Positions 9,811 to 18,320 of a DNA stretch of 64,000 nt are shown piece after piece; positions within the stretch are counted from its first letter, which is position 1, and each line of letters opens with the position of its first letter. The stretch lies in the NCBI RefSeq assembly GCF_001559595.1, contig NZ_LNTY01000025.1:238471-302470 (forward strand). The letters run 5' to 3'. Under the pieces are notes generated by a model. It was not told the origin of the DNA. It saw nothing but the letters and a program-made list of their open reading frames with translations, and made no database searches. The position numbers were made by a program, and so were the translations under genes. The DNA comes from Enterovibrio coralii (GTDB taxonomy: Bacteria; Pseudomonadota; Gammaproteobacteria; Enterobacterales; Vibrionaceae).

Positions 9811-10890
9811 CTATAAACGACGGGCTGATTGGATCAGCTTCTGCTGGTGGTCGAAAACGTAAAGCTTATGTGTCGGTACATAGATGCTTATCTTGGCATC
9901 GACGTCGTAATCGTGAACACCGGGAAGGTGAAGCACCATATTGATGTCGCGGTTTCGGACATGCAGGAAGGTTTCACTGCCACTGATTTCTGCAAGCTCA
10001 ACGTCTACCACAAGCTCCAAGTCATCATCATTGCGAGGCACAAGGCTCAAGTGGTTTGGGCGAATACCGAACTGGTAATCACCTTCACTCAGCTCGCCCA
10101 AATCCGTATTGAGCGGGAAGTGAATATGTTCATCAAACGAGACATTGCCATCACCGACACTGCCTTTGATGAGGTTGATAGGTGGCTCGCCGAATAACTC
10201 CGCACACGTCACAGACGCAGGATGGTGATACACCTCGGCAGTAGGCCCGGTTTGAATCACCTTGCCTTCGTGCATCAGCACGATGTTGCCACCAAGAGCG
10301 AGTGCCTCGTTCGGCTCTGTGGTGGCGTAAACAGCGATGGTATTGCGCTGAGAAAAAAGCTCCCGCATTTCTTGGCGCAGTTCTTCGCGTAGTTTGTAAT
10401 CAAGGTTCACCAAAGGCTCATCGAACAAGATGATGTCTGCATTCTTCACGAGTGCACGTGCCATGGCGGTGCGTTGTTGTTGCCCGCCTGACAATTCCAA
10501 GGGATAGCGGTTTAGGAAGGATTCAATATGCAGCATTTCTGCAGTTTCCTGAACCCGCTCTTTAATGATGTGTTCAGATTGCTTTTCAAGGCGAAGGGGC
10601 GAGGCGATGTTTTCGAAGACAGTAAGATTGGGATAGTTAATAAACTGCTGATAGACCATGGACACATTGCGCTCTCGTACGGGCACACCCGTCACGTCCT
10701 GACCATTAAACAGCACGCGCCCCTCTGAGGGACGATCTAACCCCGCCATTAAACGCATCAGGCTGGTTTTCCCTGCCAGCGTCCTTCCGAGTAACACATT
10801 AAATGAACCGGGCTCTATCCGAATGTTTATGTCATCCAGCCATCGTTCGTTGTTGCTAATTCTTGTGACATTCTCTAGTTCAAGTGACAT
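9811..10890 (-). CDS. glpS: Glycerol-type ABC transporter ATPase GlpS
   Basis: A 359-residue MalK-like ATPase and first gene of the operon. Walker A is GRTLAGKTS, the signature LSGGQQQRTAMARAL is canonical, and Walker B is IILFDEPLVNLD. The H-loop position reads YATTEPNEA: the usual His is replaced by Thr or Glu. With GlpT, which keeps the His but lacks LSGGQ, it should form a heterodimer with one competent ATP site. The C-terminal region carries a TOBE-like domain. A sigma-54-type promoter lies about 90 bp upstream. Confidence 0.83.
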   Translation of the reverse strand: MSLELENVTRISNNERWLDDINIRIEPGSFNVLLGRTLAGKTSLMRLMAGLDRPSEGRVLFNGQDVTGVPVRERNVSMVYQQFINYPNLTVFENIASPLRLEKQSEHIIKERVQETAEMLHIESFLNRYPLELSGGQQQRTAMARALVKNADIILFDEPLVNLDYKLREELRQEMRELFSQRNTIAVYATTEPNEALALGGNIVLMHEGKVIQTGPTAEVYHHPASVTCAELFGEPPINLIKGSVGDGNVSFDEHIHFPLNTDLGELSEGDYQFGIRPNHLSLVPRNDDDLELVVDVELAEISGSETFLHVRNRDINMVLHLPGVHDYDVDAKISIYVPTHKLYVFDHQQKLIQSARRL

Positions 10891-10977
10891 GACATCTCCG
10901 TGTCAGTTGGGATCAAAGGCTGCGCAAGTTGAGTTGAAGGCCGTGCGCAGATGCTCATCACAATCCGAATGACATAC

Positions 10978-10992
10978 GCTAGAAGCGTGCCA
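10978..10992 (-). promoter_or_regulatory. Putative sigma-54 (-24/-12) promoter of the glycerol ABC operon
   Basis: On the minus strand TGGCACGCTTCTAGC matches the consensus TGGCACG-N4-TTGC except for one base in the -12 element, with exact GG/GC spacing. It is the right distance upstream of glpS, and a sigma-54 activator gene starts divergently on the other side. Confidence 0.68.
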
Positions 10993-11152
10993 AGGTTATA
11001 CAAACATTTAACATGTTGATTTTTAGTGATTTGCTAATTCCGCCAGTTTGTTAAGTGTTCACGGACTGTTCAGTGTTGTGTTGACGGTTAACAAAATGTG
11101 AACAATGCTTAACGCTCACCAATATGTTCGAATGAGCACAAGGAGAGTGGAA

Positions 11153-13012
11153 ATGAGCGATAAAGCTCACCAACACGACGAGATGATCCGCGCCTCTTGG
11201 CAGCGGTGTCAGTCATTTGGGCTTGACCCCAAACACTCTCCGGAAATTGTCACCTTGCATGGTGGTCAGTGGCGCGAAGCGAAAGAGCGTTCGAATGATT
11301 TAATCCAAACGACCCAAGAGCAGGTGCTGCCTTATTACGAAAACATATTGGTAAACAGTAATAGCTTGGTGCTGCTGGCGGATCAGGAAGGTAATCTGTT
11401 AAGCCGCTGGGGAAGGGCAGATTTTGTCGGTCAGATGGAAAAGCACTTGTTTGACCAAGGCACCAGTTGGCGTGAGCGATACAACGGCACCAATGCAATT
11501 GGCACAGCATTGCAAACCGGCGAGTCTGTGGTGGTTGGGCGAGATGAACACTACCTTGTCGCAAACCGATATATGACCGCCTCAGCGGCCCCAATCTATA
11601 ACAGTGAACGACATTTGGTTGGGGTACTGAATATTTCTTCTGACGCCTATTTGCCGACATCTCACGTTAACGGCATGGTGAAAGTCATGACGCAGGCGGT
11701 AGAGAACCAACTCATCATGGCGACATACCGAAGCCACAGCAATATGCTCATCTTCAATACCAGCTCTGACAATCTGGCCAGCCAATGGGCGGGGTTACTG
11801 GTTTTTAACGACGGCGGTGAAATTATCGCGGCAAATCGCCGAGCAGATTTACTGGTCGGACAGTCGTTGAGAGGCTTGTCGGTGGAAACTGTTACTGGGA
11901 TCCCCTTGCTACAACTCTCAGCGCATCCAGAAGATCACCCTCTGACTTTCGTTGGACTTTCACATTATCGGCTTTTCGGCTCCATTCGTCGTCCTGCTGG
12001 CAACCGCATTATTGCTGTTACACACAACGTGCATCGACAACCTGACGTTTCAACACCTCCATCGGCTAGCGAACGTAAGCTGCATCATTTGGACTTGGGT
12101 GATACCTGCATGCAAAAAGCCATTCGCCAAGCGATGAGCGTGGTGAACAGTGATATTCCTTTGGTGTTGCAGGGTGAAACAGGCGTGGGTAAAGAAGTGT
12201 TTGCCCAAGCGGTTCATGCTTCATCAGAGCGTGCAAATAAGAAAATGGTGGCGGTGAACTGTGCGGCGATTCCGGCTGACCTGGTGGAGTCTGAACTCTT
12301 TGGTTATGTGAAAGGGGCTTTTACTGGCGCAAACAACAAAGGCAGCATTGGCTATATTCGACAGGCCGACGGTGGCACATTGTTGCTCGATGAAATCGGC
12401 GACATGCCGCTTCATGTGCAGGCAAGGTTACTGCGTGTGCTGCAAGAAAAGAGCGTTACGCCTTTAGGGAGTACAGAAAGTTATCCTGTTGATTTTCGCG
12501 TGGTGTGTGCCACACACCAATCACTGCGCGATGCAGTCGCCGAAAAGCGGTTTCGGGAAGACTTGTATTATCGAGTCAATGGGCTGACGGTATTTCTCCC
12601 TGCACTTAGGCAAAGAACAGACATCATCCCTTTGGTAGATGTGTTGCTGACCCAACTCTCTGACGGTCGCAAAATTTACCTGGACGACGATGTCATTTCA
12701 GCGTTTTGCTGTCATCCTTGGCCGGGGAATATCCGTCAACTTATCAATGTGCTTAGGGTTGCTCTCGCGATATCAGGCAGCGACAAGATAAGCATTGGTC
12801 ATCTCCCCGATGACTTCTTTTTAGATCTTGAACAATCCGAACCGATGGATTCGCCCATCGAGCAGACATCCATTCCTTCTATTTCTTCATGGCAAGATAC
12901 GTTGCCTTCTATCTATGCCCAGACTGAAGGCAATATCTCAAGAATTGCAGCGATCACAGGTGTAAGCCGCAATACGGTTTATAAGCGATTGAAGCAATTG
13001 GGATTGAAATGA
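11153..13012 (+). CDS. Sigma-54-dependent activator, AcoR-like (GAF, AAA+, Fis HTH)
   Basis: About 619 residues. The ATG at 11153 is preceded by AAGGAG at 7-base spacing, so I prefer it to the ATG at 11105. Domains: an N-terminal GAF-type sensor at about 50-200; a central AAA+ domain with Walker A GETGVGKE, the sigma-54 contact loop GAFTGA and Walker B LLLDEIGDM; and a C-terminal Fis-type helix-turn-helix (ISRIAAITGVSRNTVYKRLK). The family (AcoR, GlpR-like) activates transport and catabolic operons in response to small molecules. It is divergent from the glycerol ABC operon with its -24/-12 promoter, so this operon is the obvious target. The region 11050-11120 holds repeated GTTCAC/GTGAAC half-sites that may be activator sites. 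Confidence 0.87.
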   Translation: MSDKAHQHDEMIRASWQRCQSFGLDPKHSPEIVTLHGGQWREAKERSNDLIQTTQEQVLPYYENILVNSNSLVLLADQEGNLLSRWGRADFVGQMEKHLFDQGTSWRERYNGTNAIGTALQTGESVVVGRDEHYLVANRYMTASAAPIYNSERHLVGVLNISSDAYLPTSHVNGMVKVMTQAVENQLIMATYRSHSNMLIFNTSSDNLASQWAGLLVFNDGGEIIAANRRADLLVGQSLRGLSVETVTGIPLLQLSAHPEDHPLTFVGLSHYRLFGSIRRPAGNRIIAVTHNVHRQPDVSTPPSASERKLHHLDLGDTCMQKAIRQAMSVVNSDIPLVLQGETGVGKEVFAQAVHASSERANKKMVAVNCAAIPADLVESELFGYVKGAFTGANNKGSIGYIRQADGGTLLLDEIGDMPLHVQARLLRVLQEKSVTPLGSTESYPVDFRVVCATHQSLRDAVAEKRFREDLYYRVNGLTVFLPALRQRTDIIPLVDVLLTQLSDGRKIYLDDDVISAFCCHPWPGNIRQLINVLRVALAISGSDKISIGHLPDDFFLDLEQSEPMDSPIEQTSIPSISSWQDTLPSIYAQTEGNISRIAAITGVSRNTVYKRLKQLGLK

Positions 13013-13441
13013 CGTGCTAGATAGTCATTAACACCCAACACCTATTGCCAGAAAACGATCAAAAAGCAGTCATTTATCGAAGTTTCTGATAATCACGTAA
13101 TCGCATATACGTGAAGTGGCTCGCAACAAATGTTTTGAGATGTATGTGTTTTTTTGGGTCAAAAGATAATCAACTTTGACGATCCGTAATCTGAATATTC
13201 ATCAAGCCTCACCTACATCGAATCCCTAAATTTAATGTGATTTACCTCATATGAATGAATGGCTATGCACCTTTACGGGGATGCTGTGAATATCTGTTTA
13301 TTGATTAATTAGTAATCATAATATGTTGAATACATTGAATTTGTTAGAAAATGTATCGTTGATCACTGTGTTTTGAATTTGTTAGCTTGGTTTTGCAACA
13401 TTTTTGCAAATGGACTGAAACAAAATACAGGATCGTATTTT
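13013..13441. other. Intergenic region before porin, no gene seen
   Basis: About 430 bp of AT-rich sequence between the activator and the porin. No coding frame is convincing. It contains a CRP-like site (listed separately) and probably the porin promoter with a long leader; no clear intrinsic terminator for the activator gene was found. Confidence 0.6.
13236..13251 (+). promoter_or_regulatory. Possible CRP site upstream of porin
   Basis: TGTGATTTACCTCATA has a perfect left half (TGTGA) and a right half TCATA that differs by one base from TCACA. It lies about 190 bp before the porin start. Confidence 0.45.
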
Positions 13442-14494
13442 ATGAATAAGAAGATTTTAGCCGTAGCAATTCCGGCAGTGATTTTGGCAGGCAATGTAAA
13501 CGCATTTGAAGCTTACAGCAGTGACGCAGGTTCAGTAGAGGTTTATGGTCAACTTCGAGCAGTTGTTCAGAAACTAGAGAACGCAGACGTAAAACTTGAT
13601 GATGGTGGCTCTCGAACAGGTGTCAACGCCTTCTACACTATCAATGAAAATCTAAACGCTTTCGGTACCGTTGAATACAGCCTTTCTTATTCCGACAGCG
13701 ATACAAACATGAAAAATCGCTTGGGATACCTGGGCGTATCCGGTGATTTTGGCAAAGTCTCTTTTGGTCGCCAATATCTGACCGCCGATGACTTGAGTGG
13801 TGTTGATAATTCTTACTTCTATGGTGGCAGCCACATCATTGAAGAGCAGGTATCAGGTGGCAAGCACGACAACGCAATTCGTTATGTCTTTGAAAACGAT
13901 GCAATCTACATTGATGCGAGCTATGCACTGCCAGAAGATGGTACCTCACCAGAAGTGCTGGAGCTATTTGTCAGCAAGAACCTAGCAGGTTTTGATGTAA
14001 CCGCAGGTGTCTCTACGTCTAATCAGGACCACGGCGCGTTTACGTTGAATAATGTGGCCGTCTCTGCCGGCTCAATCGATGATTTGTACTACACAGTTTG
14101 GGCGCAACGCACGTTCGGCGACCTGTCTGTAGGCGTTCAGTACACGGCAAGCAGCATCGAAAGTGATGCGACGTCACTGGAGCTGGACCGTTCTGGTTAC
14201 GCGCTGGCTCTGAGCTATGCGGTTACCGACAAATCAGCATTGTACAGCGGCTTTGAATTCTCAGACTACGATCTGAAAGGCCAAACTATCGGTACTGTTG
14301 ATAGCGATAACCTGACAAACATTTACGCGGGTGCGGTTCACAAGTTTAATTCTTTCTTCCGTGTTTACGGCGAAGTGGGCTACCGTGACGGTAAAACACC
14401 AGGCTTTAGCAACAGCAACTCAGAATGGTCAGTAGGTCCATCTGCATACGACGGCGAGTTGCGTTACGCACTGGGTGCACGTGTTTACTGGTAA
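13442..14494 (+). CDS. Outer-membrane general porin (Gram-negative porin, OmpU/OmpL-like)
   Basis: A 350-residue porin. The ATG at 13442 begins a classical signal peptide (MNKKILAVAIPAVILAGNVNA, cleaved before FEAY). The mature protein shows the 16-strand porin pattern: VEVYGQLRAVV at the start, NRLGYLGVSGDFGKVSFGRQ marking the strand before the constriction loop, and the C-terminal strand YALGARVYW ending in an aromatic residue as the BAM complex requires. It should allow passive entry of small solutes. A strong terminator follows. Which named porin it matches cannot be decided without a database. Confidence 0.88.
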   Translation: MNKKILAVAIPAVILAGNVNAFEAYSSDAGSVEVYGQLRAVVQKLENADVKLDDGGSRTGVNAFYTINENLNAFGTVEYSLSYSDSDTNMKNRLGYLGVSGDFGKVSFGRQYLTADDLSGVDNSYFYGGSHIIEEQVSGGKHDNAIRYVFENDAIYIDASYALPEDGTSPEVLELFVSKNLAGFDVTAGVSTSNQDHGAFTLNNVAVSAGSIDDLYYTVWAQRTFGDLSVGVQYTASSIESDATSLELDRSGYALALSYAVTDKSALYSGFEFSDYDLKGQTIGTVDSDNLTNIYAGAVHKFNSFFRVYGEVGYRDGKTPGFSNSNSEWSVGPSAYDGELRYALGARVYW

Positions 14495-14528
14495 TCAGTA
14501 AGTAAATACGCTTTAACTTCCCCCTGCC

Positions 14529-14557
14529 AAAAAAGCCCAGCGATTGCTGGGCTTTTT
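14529..14557 (+). terminator. Intrinsic terminator of porin gene
   Basis: AAAAAAGCCCAGC / GCTGGGCTTTTT with loop GATT, 34 bp after the porin stop codon. Confidence 0.9.
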
Positions 14558-14713
14558 ATCTTTCCGAATTCAGATGCCTGTGGCGGAGAAAATCGCAGGA
14601 AGCCAGCAGAAAGCCTTTTTCGATCACACAGAAAAAGGACATCGAGCCGCTAACAGAAAAGCGTATTTTCGATTCCTAAGTGGACGGCATTGACCACAAA
14701 TTGCAGCCAATAA

Positions 14714-14737
14714 AAAAGGAGGCTGACGCCTCCTTTT
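14714..14737 (-). terminator. Intrinsic terminator of the DUF496 gene
   Basis: AAAAGGAGGC / GCCTCCTTTT with loop TGAC; on the minus strand it is followed by a T-run. It lies just after the stop codon of the DUF496 gene. Confidence 0.88.
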
Positions 14738-14752
14738 AAAAGTCAGGAAAGC

Positions 14753-15061
14753 TTATTTTTTGCCTTCTTTGTCTAGACGAGTCAGCTCTTTGATTTGACG
14801 GCTGATTTCGCGGCGCTCTTTAGAGATTTCTGCACTCTTGATGATGTGATCGTCAACGCGGTCTTCATAGTCCGCTTTCATGTTCTTAACGATTTCTACG
14901 ATTTCATCGTGAGACATTTCTGGTTGAATGTAGTCAAGCAGGTTCTCAAGCAGGGTAACGCGCTTTTGGTTGTCGCGGATTTTTTTCTCGTTATCCTGAA
15001 TTTCCCGCTTCAGTTTGTTTTTGCGACGAGAGAACTTAACGATCTCGAATACATTGTTCAT
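14753..15061 (-). CDS. DUF496 family protein (YeeX-like)
   Basis: A 102-residue, highly charged, all-helical protein with long coiled-coil character. The stretches [19 protein letters not shown] and [15 protein letters not shown] match the DUF496 family, of which E. coli YeeX is the usual member. No enzymatic motif is visible and the role of the family is not established. It is a single gene with its own terminator. Confidence 0.85.
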   Translation of the reverse strand: MNNVFEIVKFSRRKNKLKREIQDNEKKIRDNQKRVTLLENLLDYIQPEMSHDEIVEIVKNMKADYEDRVDDHIIKSAEISKERREISRQIKELTRLDKEGKK

Positions 15062-15208
15062 AGGTCTTTAACCTTCTATGTGTGATCCTGATGAAATTAA
15101 ACCACATTGAGGCACTGGGAAACAGTCTTTTGATCAATGAAAAGTCACTTAAAACAAACTTCTGTTTTGACGCTAAGGCGGGAAAATTGGAACGGGAATG
15201 GTGTACGG

Positions 15209-15233
15209 TGAGGCATGCGTATTGCATGCCTCA
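15209..15233. repeat. Perfect inverted repeat downstream of cheV
   Basis: TGAGGCATGC / GCATGCCTCA pair perfectly around a 5-base loop, 21 bp after the cheV stop codon. There is no T-run on the exit side for cheV, so it may be a weak terminator or a 3' RNA-stabilising hairpin. Confidence 0.6.
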
Positions 15234-15253
15234 AAAGATCATATGAAAGTAAA

Positions 15254-16207
15254 TTACTCGATGGCACCTTCAAGGCGAACATGCTCGCCTGTGGTCTTGA
15301 GATTCGCACCACGGAGCATGGCATTCACCAATTCTGTCGCATCAAACTTAGTCAATGCTTCGTGTGCACCGACTTGATGCGCGCGATCAACACTGATTTC
15401 GCTTGAGAGCGAGGTGTGGAGAATCAAATAGGCTTCCGACAAGGCACTGTTGTTGCGGATTTCGAACGCCAACTCATAGCCGTCAATGCCCGGCATCTCG
15501 ATGTCACTGACCACGATATCGAACGGACGGCCTTCACTTGCCGCGTTCTTCATCTTCTCAAGCGCATCAAGCCCGTTGTTACTGACTTCGTAAGGGATAT
15601 TGATGCTGTCTAGTGCTTCAGAAAGCTGTCTTCGCGCCAAGCTACTGTCATCAATAAGAATGATGTGCATCGGCTTGAGTTTTTCGCGGTCGACGTCAGC
15701 GAGAACGGGATGCAGCTTGTCTTCCTCATACGGGAAGATTTTGTACATGATGAGTTCTACGTCGAGTAACTGAACCAGCTTGTTGTCAACGTCCATCACG
15801 CCAGTCAGAAACGCTTTCGTTCCTAAGGTGTCCGGTGGCGAGGTGATGTTTCGCCAATCACATTCGCTGATCTTTTCAATGGCGCGAACAAGAAAGCCCA
15901 CAACACGACGTTGACAGTCGGTAATGATAATAAAGCAGCGTTCGTATTCTTCCTTTGGAACAGGTTTATAGCCAATAGCCTTTGCCATGTCGATAACCGG
16001 TGTGGTGACACCGCGAATGTTGGCGGTTCCGATGACAGTATGGTGAGAACCTGGCAGCGCAGTTAGGGGACAAAATGGAACAATCTCACGCACTTTTAGC
16101 GTGCCTATAGCAAAGGATTGTGTTGCCGTTAGCCTAAAGAGCAACATTCCCTGTGATTCGTTGGCTTTACTTTTCATGTCAGCGCCTGTTTCGGACGTAT
16201 AAACCAT
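15254..16207 (-). CDS. cheV: Chemotaxis coupling protein CheV (first copy)
   Basis: About 317 residues from the ATG at 16205-16207, which has a GGGGGA upstream and gives the usual CheV length before the first beta strand; an ATG at 16177 is the alternative. Residues about 20-165 form a CheW-like domain (GSHHTVIGTANIRGVTTPVIDM). The C-terminal receiver has DDSSLARR at the acidic pocket, phosphorylation site DIEMPGIDGYE, the switch threonine (LHTSLSS) and the lysine KFDATE. CheV links chemoreceptors to CheA and its phosphorylation tunes adaptation. It is divergent from a second cheV with about 395 bp between. Confidence 0.9.
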   Translation of the reverse strand: MVYTSETGADMKSKANESQGMLLFRLTATQSFAIGTLKVREIVPFCPLTALPGSHHTVIGTANIRGVTTPVIDMAKAIGYKPVPKEEYERCFIIITDCQRRVVGFLVRAIEKISECDWRNITSPPDTLGTKAFLTGVMDVDNKLVQLLDVELIMYKIFPYEEDKLHPVLADVDREKLKPMHIILIDDSSLARRQLSEALDSINIPYEVSNNGLDALEKMKNAASEGRPFDIVVSDIEMPGIDGYELAFEIRNNSALSEAYLILHTSLSSEISVDRAHQVGAHEALTKFDATELVNAMLRGANLKTTGEHVRLEGAIE

Positions 16208-16602
16208 TCTTATTGTCCCCCAATTGTAGCGTGTCGCATTGACGATAACACCTAGGTTGTACCAATTTATTGGCACAGGTCGGCAAGATTTCCTTATCTC
16301 AGTTACTCAGTACGCACGGAATGAAACGGAAGTTCAGGACATTTGTGAGGAGGGCGTTTCGCTTTCTTCAAGGAGATTTTCTACTATTAATGTGGAAATG
16401 ATAGTTAACGCGCTAAAAATCGAATGCAAGATGAGCCCCGGTGAGAATTGTGGTTAACTTGAAAGAAATTGCTCGCTAGGCAGGAATGGATACAAGCACC
16501 TGTAATGTCTAGATAACATGGCTGACATGTCGAGCGACACAAGGAATGAAAGCAGCCAGTGCTGCTTTGCAATGAGAAAGTGTTCAATACGGCATAACGA
16601 TA
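16208..16602. other. Intergenic region between divergent cheV genes
   Basis: No credible coding frame or terminator is seen. It must hold the two divergent cheV promoters. I see no consensus sigma-28 or sigma-54 promoter that I would defend. Confidence 0.5.
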
Positions 16603-17559
16603 ATGACAAGTATTTTAGATTCTGTAGATTCTCGTACGAAGCTGGTTGGGGAGAACCGGTTAGAACTTCTCATTTTTCAGCTCGGTACTCGACAGCTCTT
16701 TGCTATCAACGTATTCAAAGTGCGTGAAGTATTAAAGGTTCCGCACCTCAATCAAATGCCAGGCTCTCACCCCAAAATATGTGGTGTCGCCACCATCCGC
16801 GGTCAATCTATCCCCGTTATCGATATGCGTCAGTCTGTCGGTATGCGTCCGCTTGAAAAAGACCAAGATACCAACCTCATTGTGACGGAATACAACCGCA
16901 CCGTTCAGGCATTCCTTGTCGGTAAAGTGGTGTACATCAAAAACATGGGGTGGGATGAAATCATGGAGCCGCCGTCAACTGGGCGCGGCAACTATCTGAC
17001 TGCTATCACCAAGCTAGAACATGACAACGAAAATAAGCTGGTAGAGATAATTGATGTCGAAAAAGTGTTGGCCGAGATCGTCTCTTACGATATCGGTATT
17101 TCTGAGGAAGTACTTGATGAAGACTTGTCTCACCACCTGATGAACACACGTGTGCTGGTGGTTGACGACTCTTCGACGGCAAGAAAACAGGTGACAGAAA
17201 CCCTCGGACAGCTCGGTATTGAGTGCATCGAGAAGAAAAACGGTGCACATGCTTTGCAGCTGTTGAAATCGTGGTGTGATGAAGGAAAGAACGTCACCGA
17301 CGAAATTTTGCTGATGATCACCGACGCAGAAATGCCCGAGATGGACGGCTATAAGCTGACCTCGGAAGTGCGTGCGGACAGCCGGATGAGTCACCTTTAT
17401 ATTGCGCTCAACACCTCATTAAGCGGCAGCTTTAATGAAGCGATGGTGGAGAAGGTGGGTTGTAACCGTTTCGTGTCTAAATTCCAGCCTGATCTTCTCG
17501 TGGACGTGGTACAAACACGTATGCGCGAGAAGCTAGAGGAAGAAATGGGCAAGAAATGA
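16603..17559 (+). CDS. cheV: Chemotaxis coupling protein CheV (second copy)
   Basis: A 318-residue CheV with the classic start ILDSVDSRTKLVGENRLELL. The CheW-like half has GSHPKICGVATIRGQSIPVIDM; the receiver has VVDDSSTARK, the site DAEMPEMDGYK, the switch residue in NTSLS and lysine in VSKFQ. It differs strongly from the first copy, so the two probably couple different receptors. The last codons overlap the next gene, a SixA-type phosphatase, by 4 bp (ATGA), so the two are translationally coupled. Confidence 0.92.
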   Translation: MTSILDSVDSRTKLVGENRLELLIFQLGTRQLFAINVFKVREVLKVPHLNQMPGSHPKICGVATIRGQSIPVIDMRQSVGMRPLEKDQDTNLIVTEYNRTVQAFLVGKVVYIKNMGWDEIMEPPSTGRGNYLTAITKLEHDNENKLVEIIDVEKVLAEIVSYDIGISEEVLDEDLSHHLMNTRVLVVDDSSTARKQVTETLGQLGIECIEKKNGAHALQLLKSWCDEGKNVTDEILLMITDAEMPEMDGYKLTSEVRADSRMSHLYIALNTSLSGSFNEAMVEKVGCNRFVSKFQPDLLVDVVQTRMREKLEEEMGKK

Positions 17560-18056
17560 AACTGCTGTTTCTCGTTCGCCATGCAAAATCGTGTTGGAAA
17601 GATGCTTCACTCGATGACCATGACCGGCCGCTAAATCCTCGTGGTTTAAAAAATGCGCCGGAAATGGGTTTGCGATTGGCCGCTTGGCAATGGTCGCCAG
17701 AGCTGATCGTTTCAAGCACTGCACTGCGAGCAAAGGAAACCGCGCGGCTTGTCTCCGAGCAGCTTTCCGGCACTGACTTATCTATCTTGCACAACAAAGA
17801 CGTGTATACCGAAAATTGGCATGATCTGGTGGCTATCATTGAAGGATTTGATGATGACGTTAATCGCATCATGCTTGTCGGTCACAACCCCGCTTTTAAC
17901 GACCTTATTAACGATGTTCCTTTCGAACTAGAAAACCTGCCAACCTGCGGTGTCGCAGCCATAGCAATGTTTGATACTTCCTGGTCAAACTGGTCCTCCG
18001 CAAAAAAAGAGCTCCTTTTCCTCGACTACCCCAAACGGCTTTCTTCTCCACGTTAG
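17556..18056 (+). CDS. sixA: SixA-type phosphohistidine phosphatase
   Basis: A 166-residue histidine phosphatase. The catalytic RHG motif is RHAKS near the N-terminus, a conserved arginine follows in DHDRPLNPRGL, and the second histidine is in VGHNPAFNDLI. E. coli SixA removes phosphate from the HPt domain of ArcB and from phosphotransferase-system proteins. Its start overlaps the end of cheV by 4 bp. The coupling to a chemotaxis gene suggests action on a phosphohistidine of the chemotaxis pathway, but that is inference. Confidence 0.85.
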   Translation: MKLLFLVRHAKSCWKDASLDDHDRPLNPRGLKNAPEMGLRLAAWQWSPELIVSSTALRAKETARLVSEQLSGTDLSILHNKDVYTENWHDLVAIIEGFDDDVNRIMLVGHNPAFNDLINDVPFELENLPTCGVAAIAMFDTSWSNWSSAKKELLFLDYPKRLSSPR

Positions 18057-18320
18057 AAACGTGCAAATTTTTCATCAACGTATGCATCAAGTTATGCACT
18101 TTTTCTGTGGATAACTCAGTTAGTCACCCTGAATATGTGTGTTTATCTCTCAGATATAAAAAGGATTATGGCGGGGATGTCATTGCGTGCTCATAATTTG
18201 AACACATCATCATCGTTTCTTTCTCCTCGCATTTTTAGCTCTGCTTTGAATTCCTAATTCGTTAAACTATGCATCACGAAGCGGAGAGGCCCGTGTGAAA
18301 GATAATGTTTGGAGTACGCA

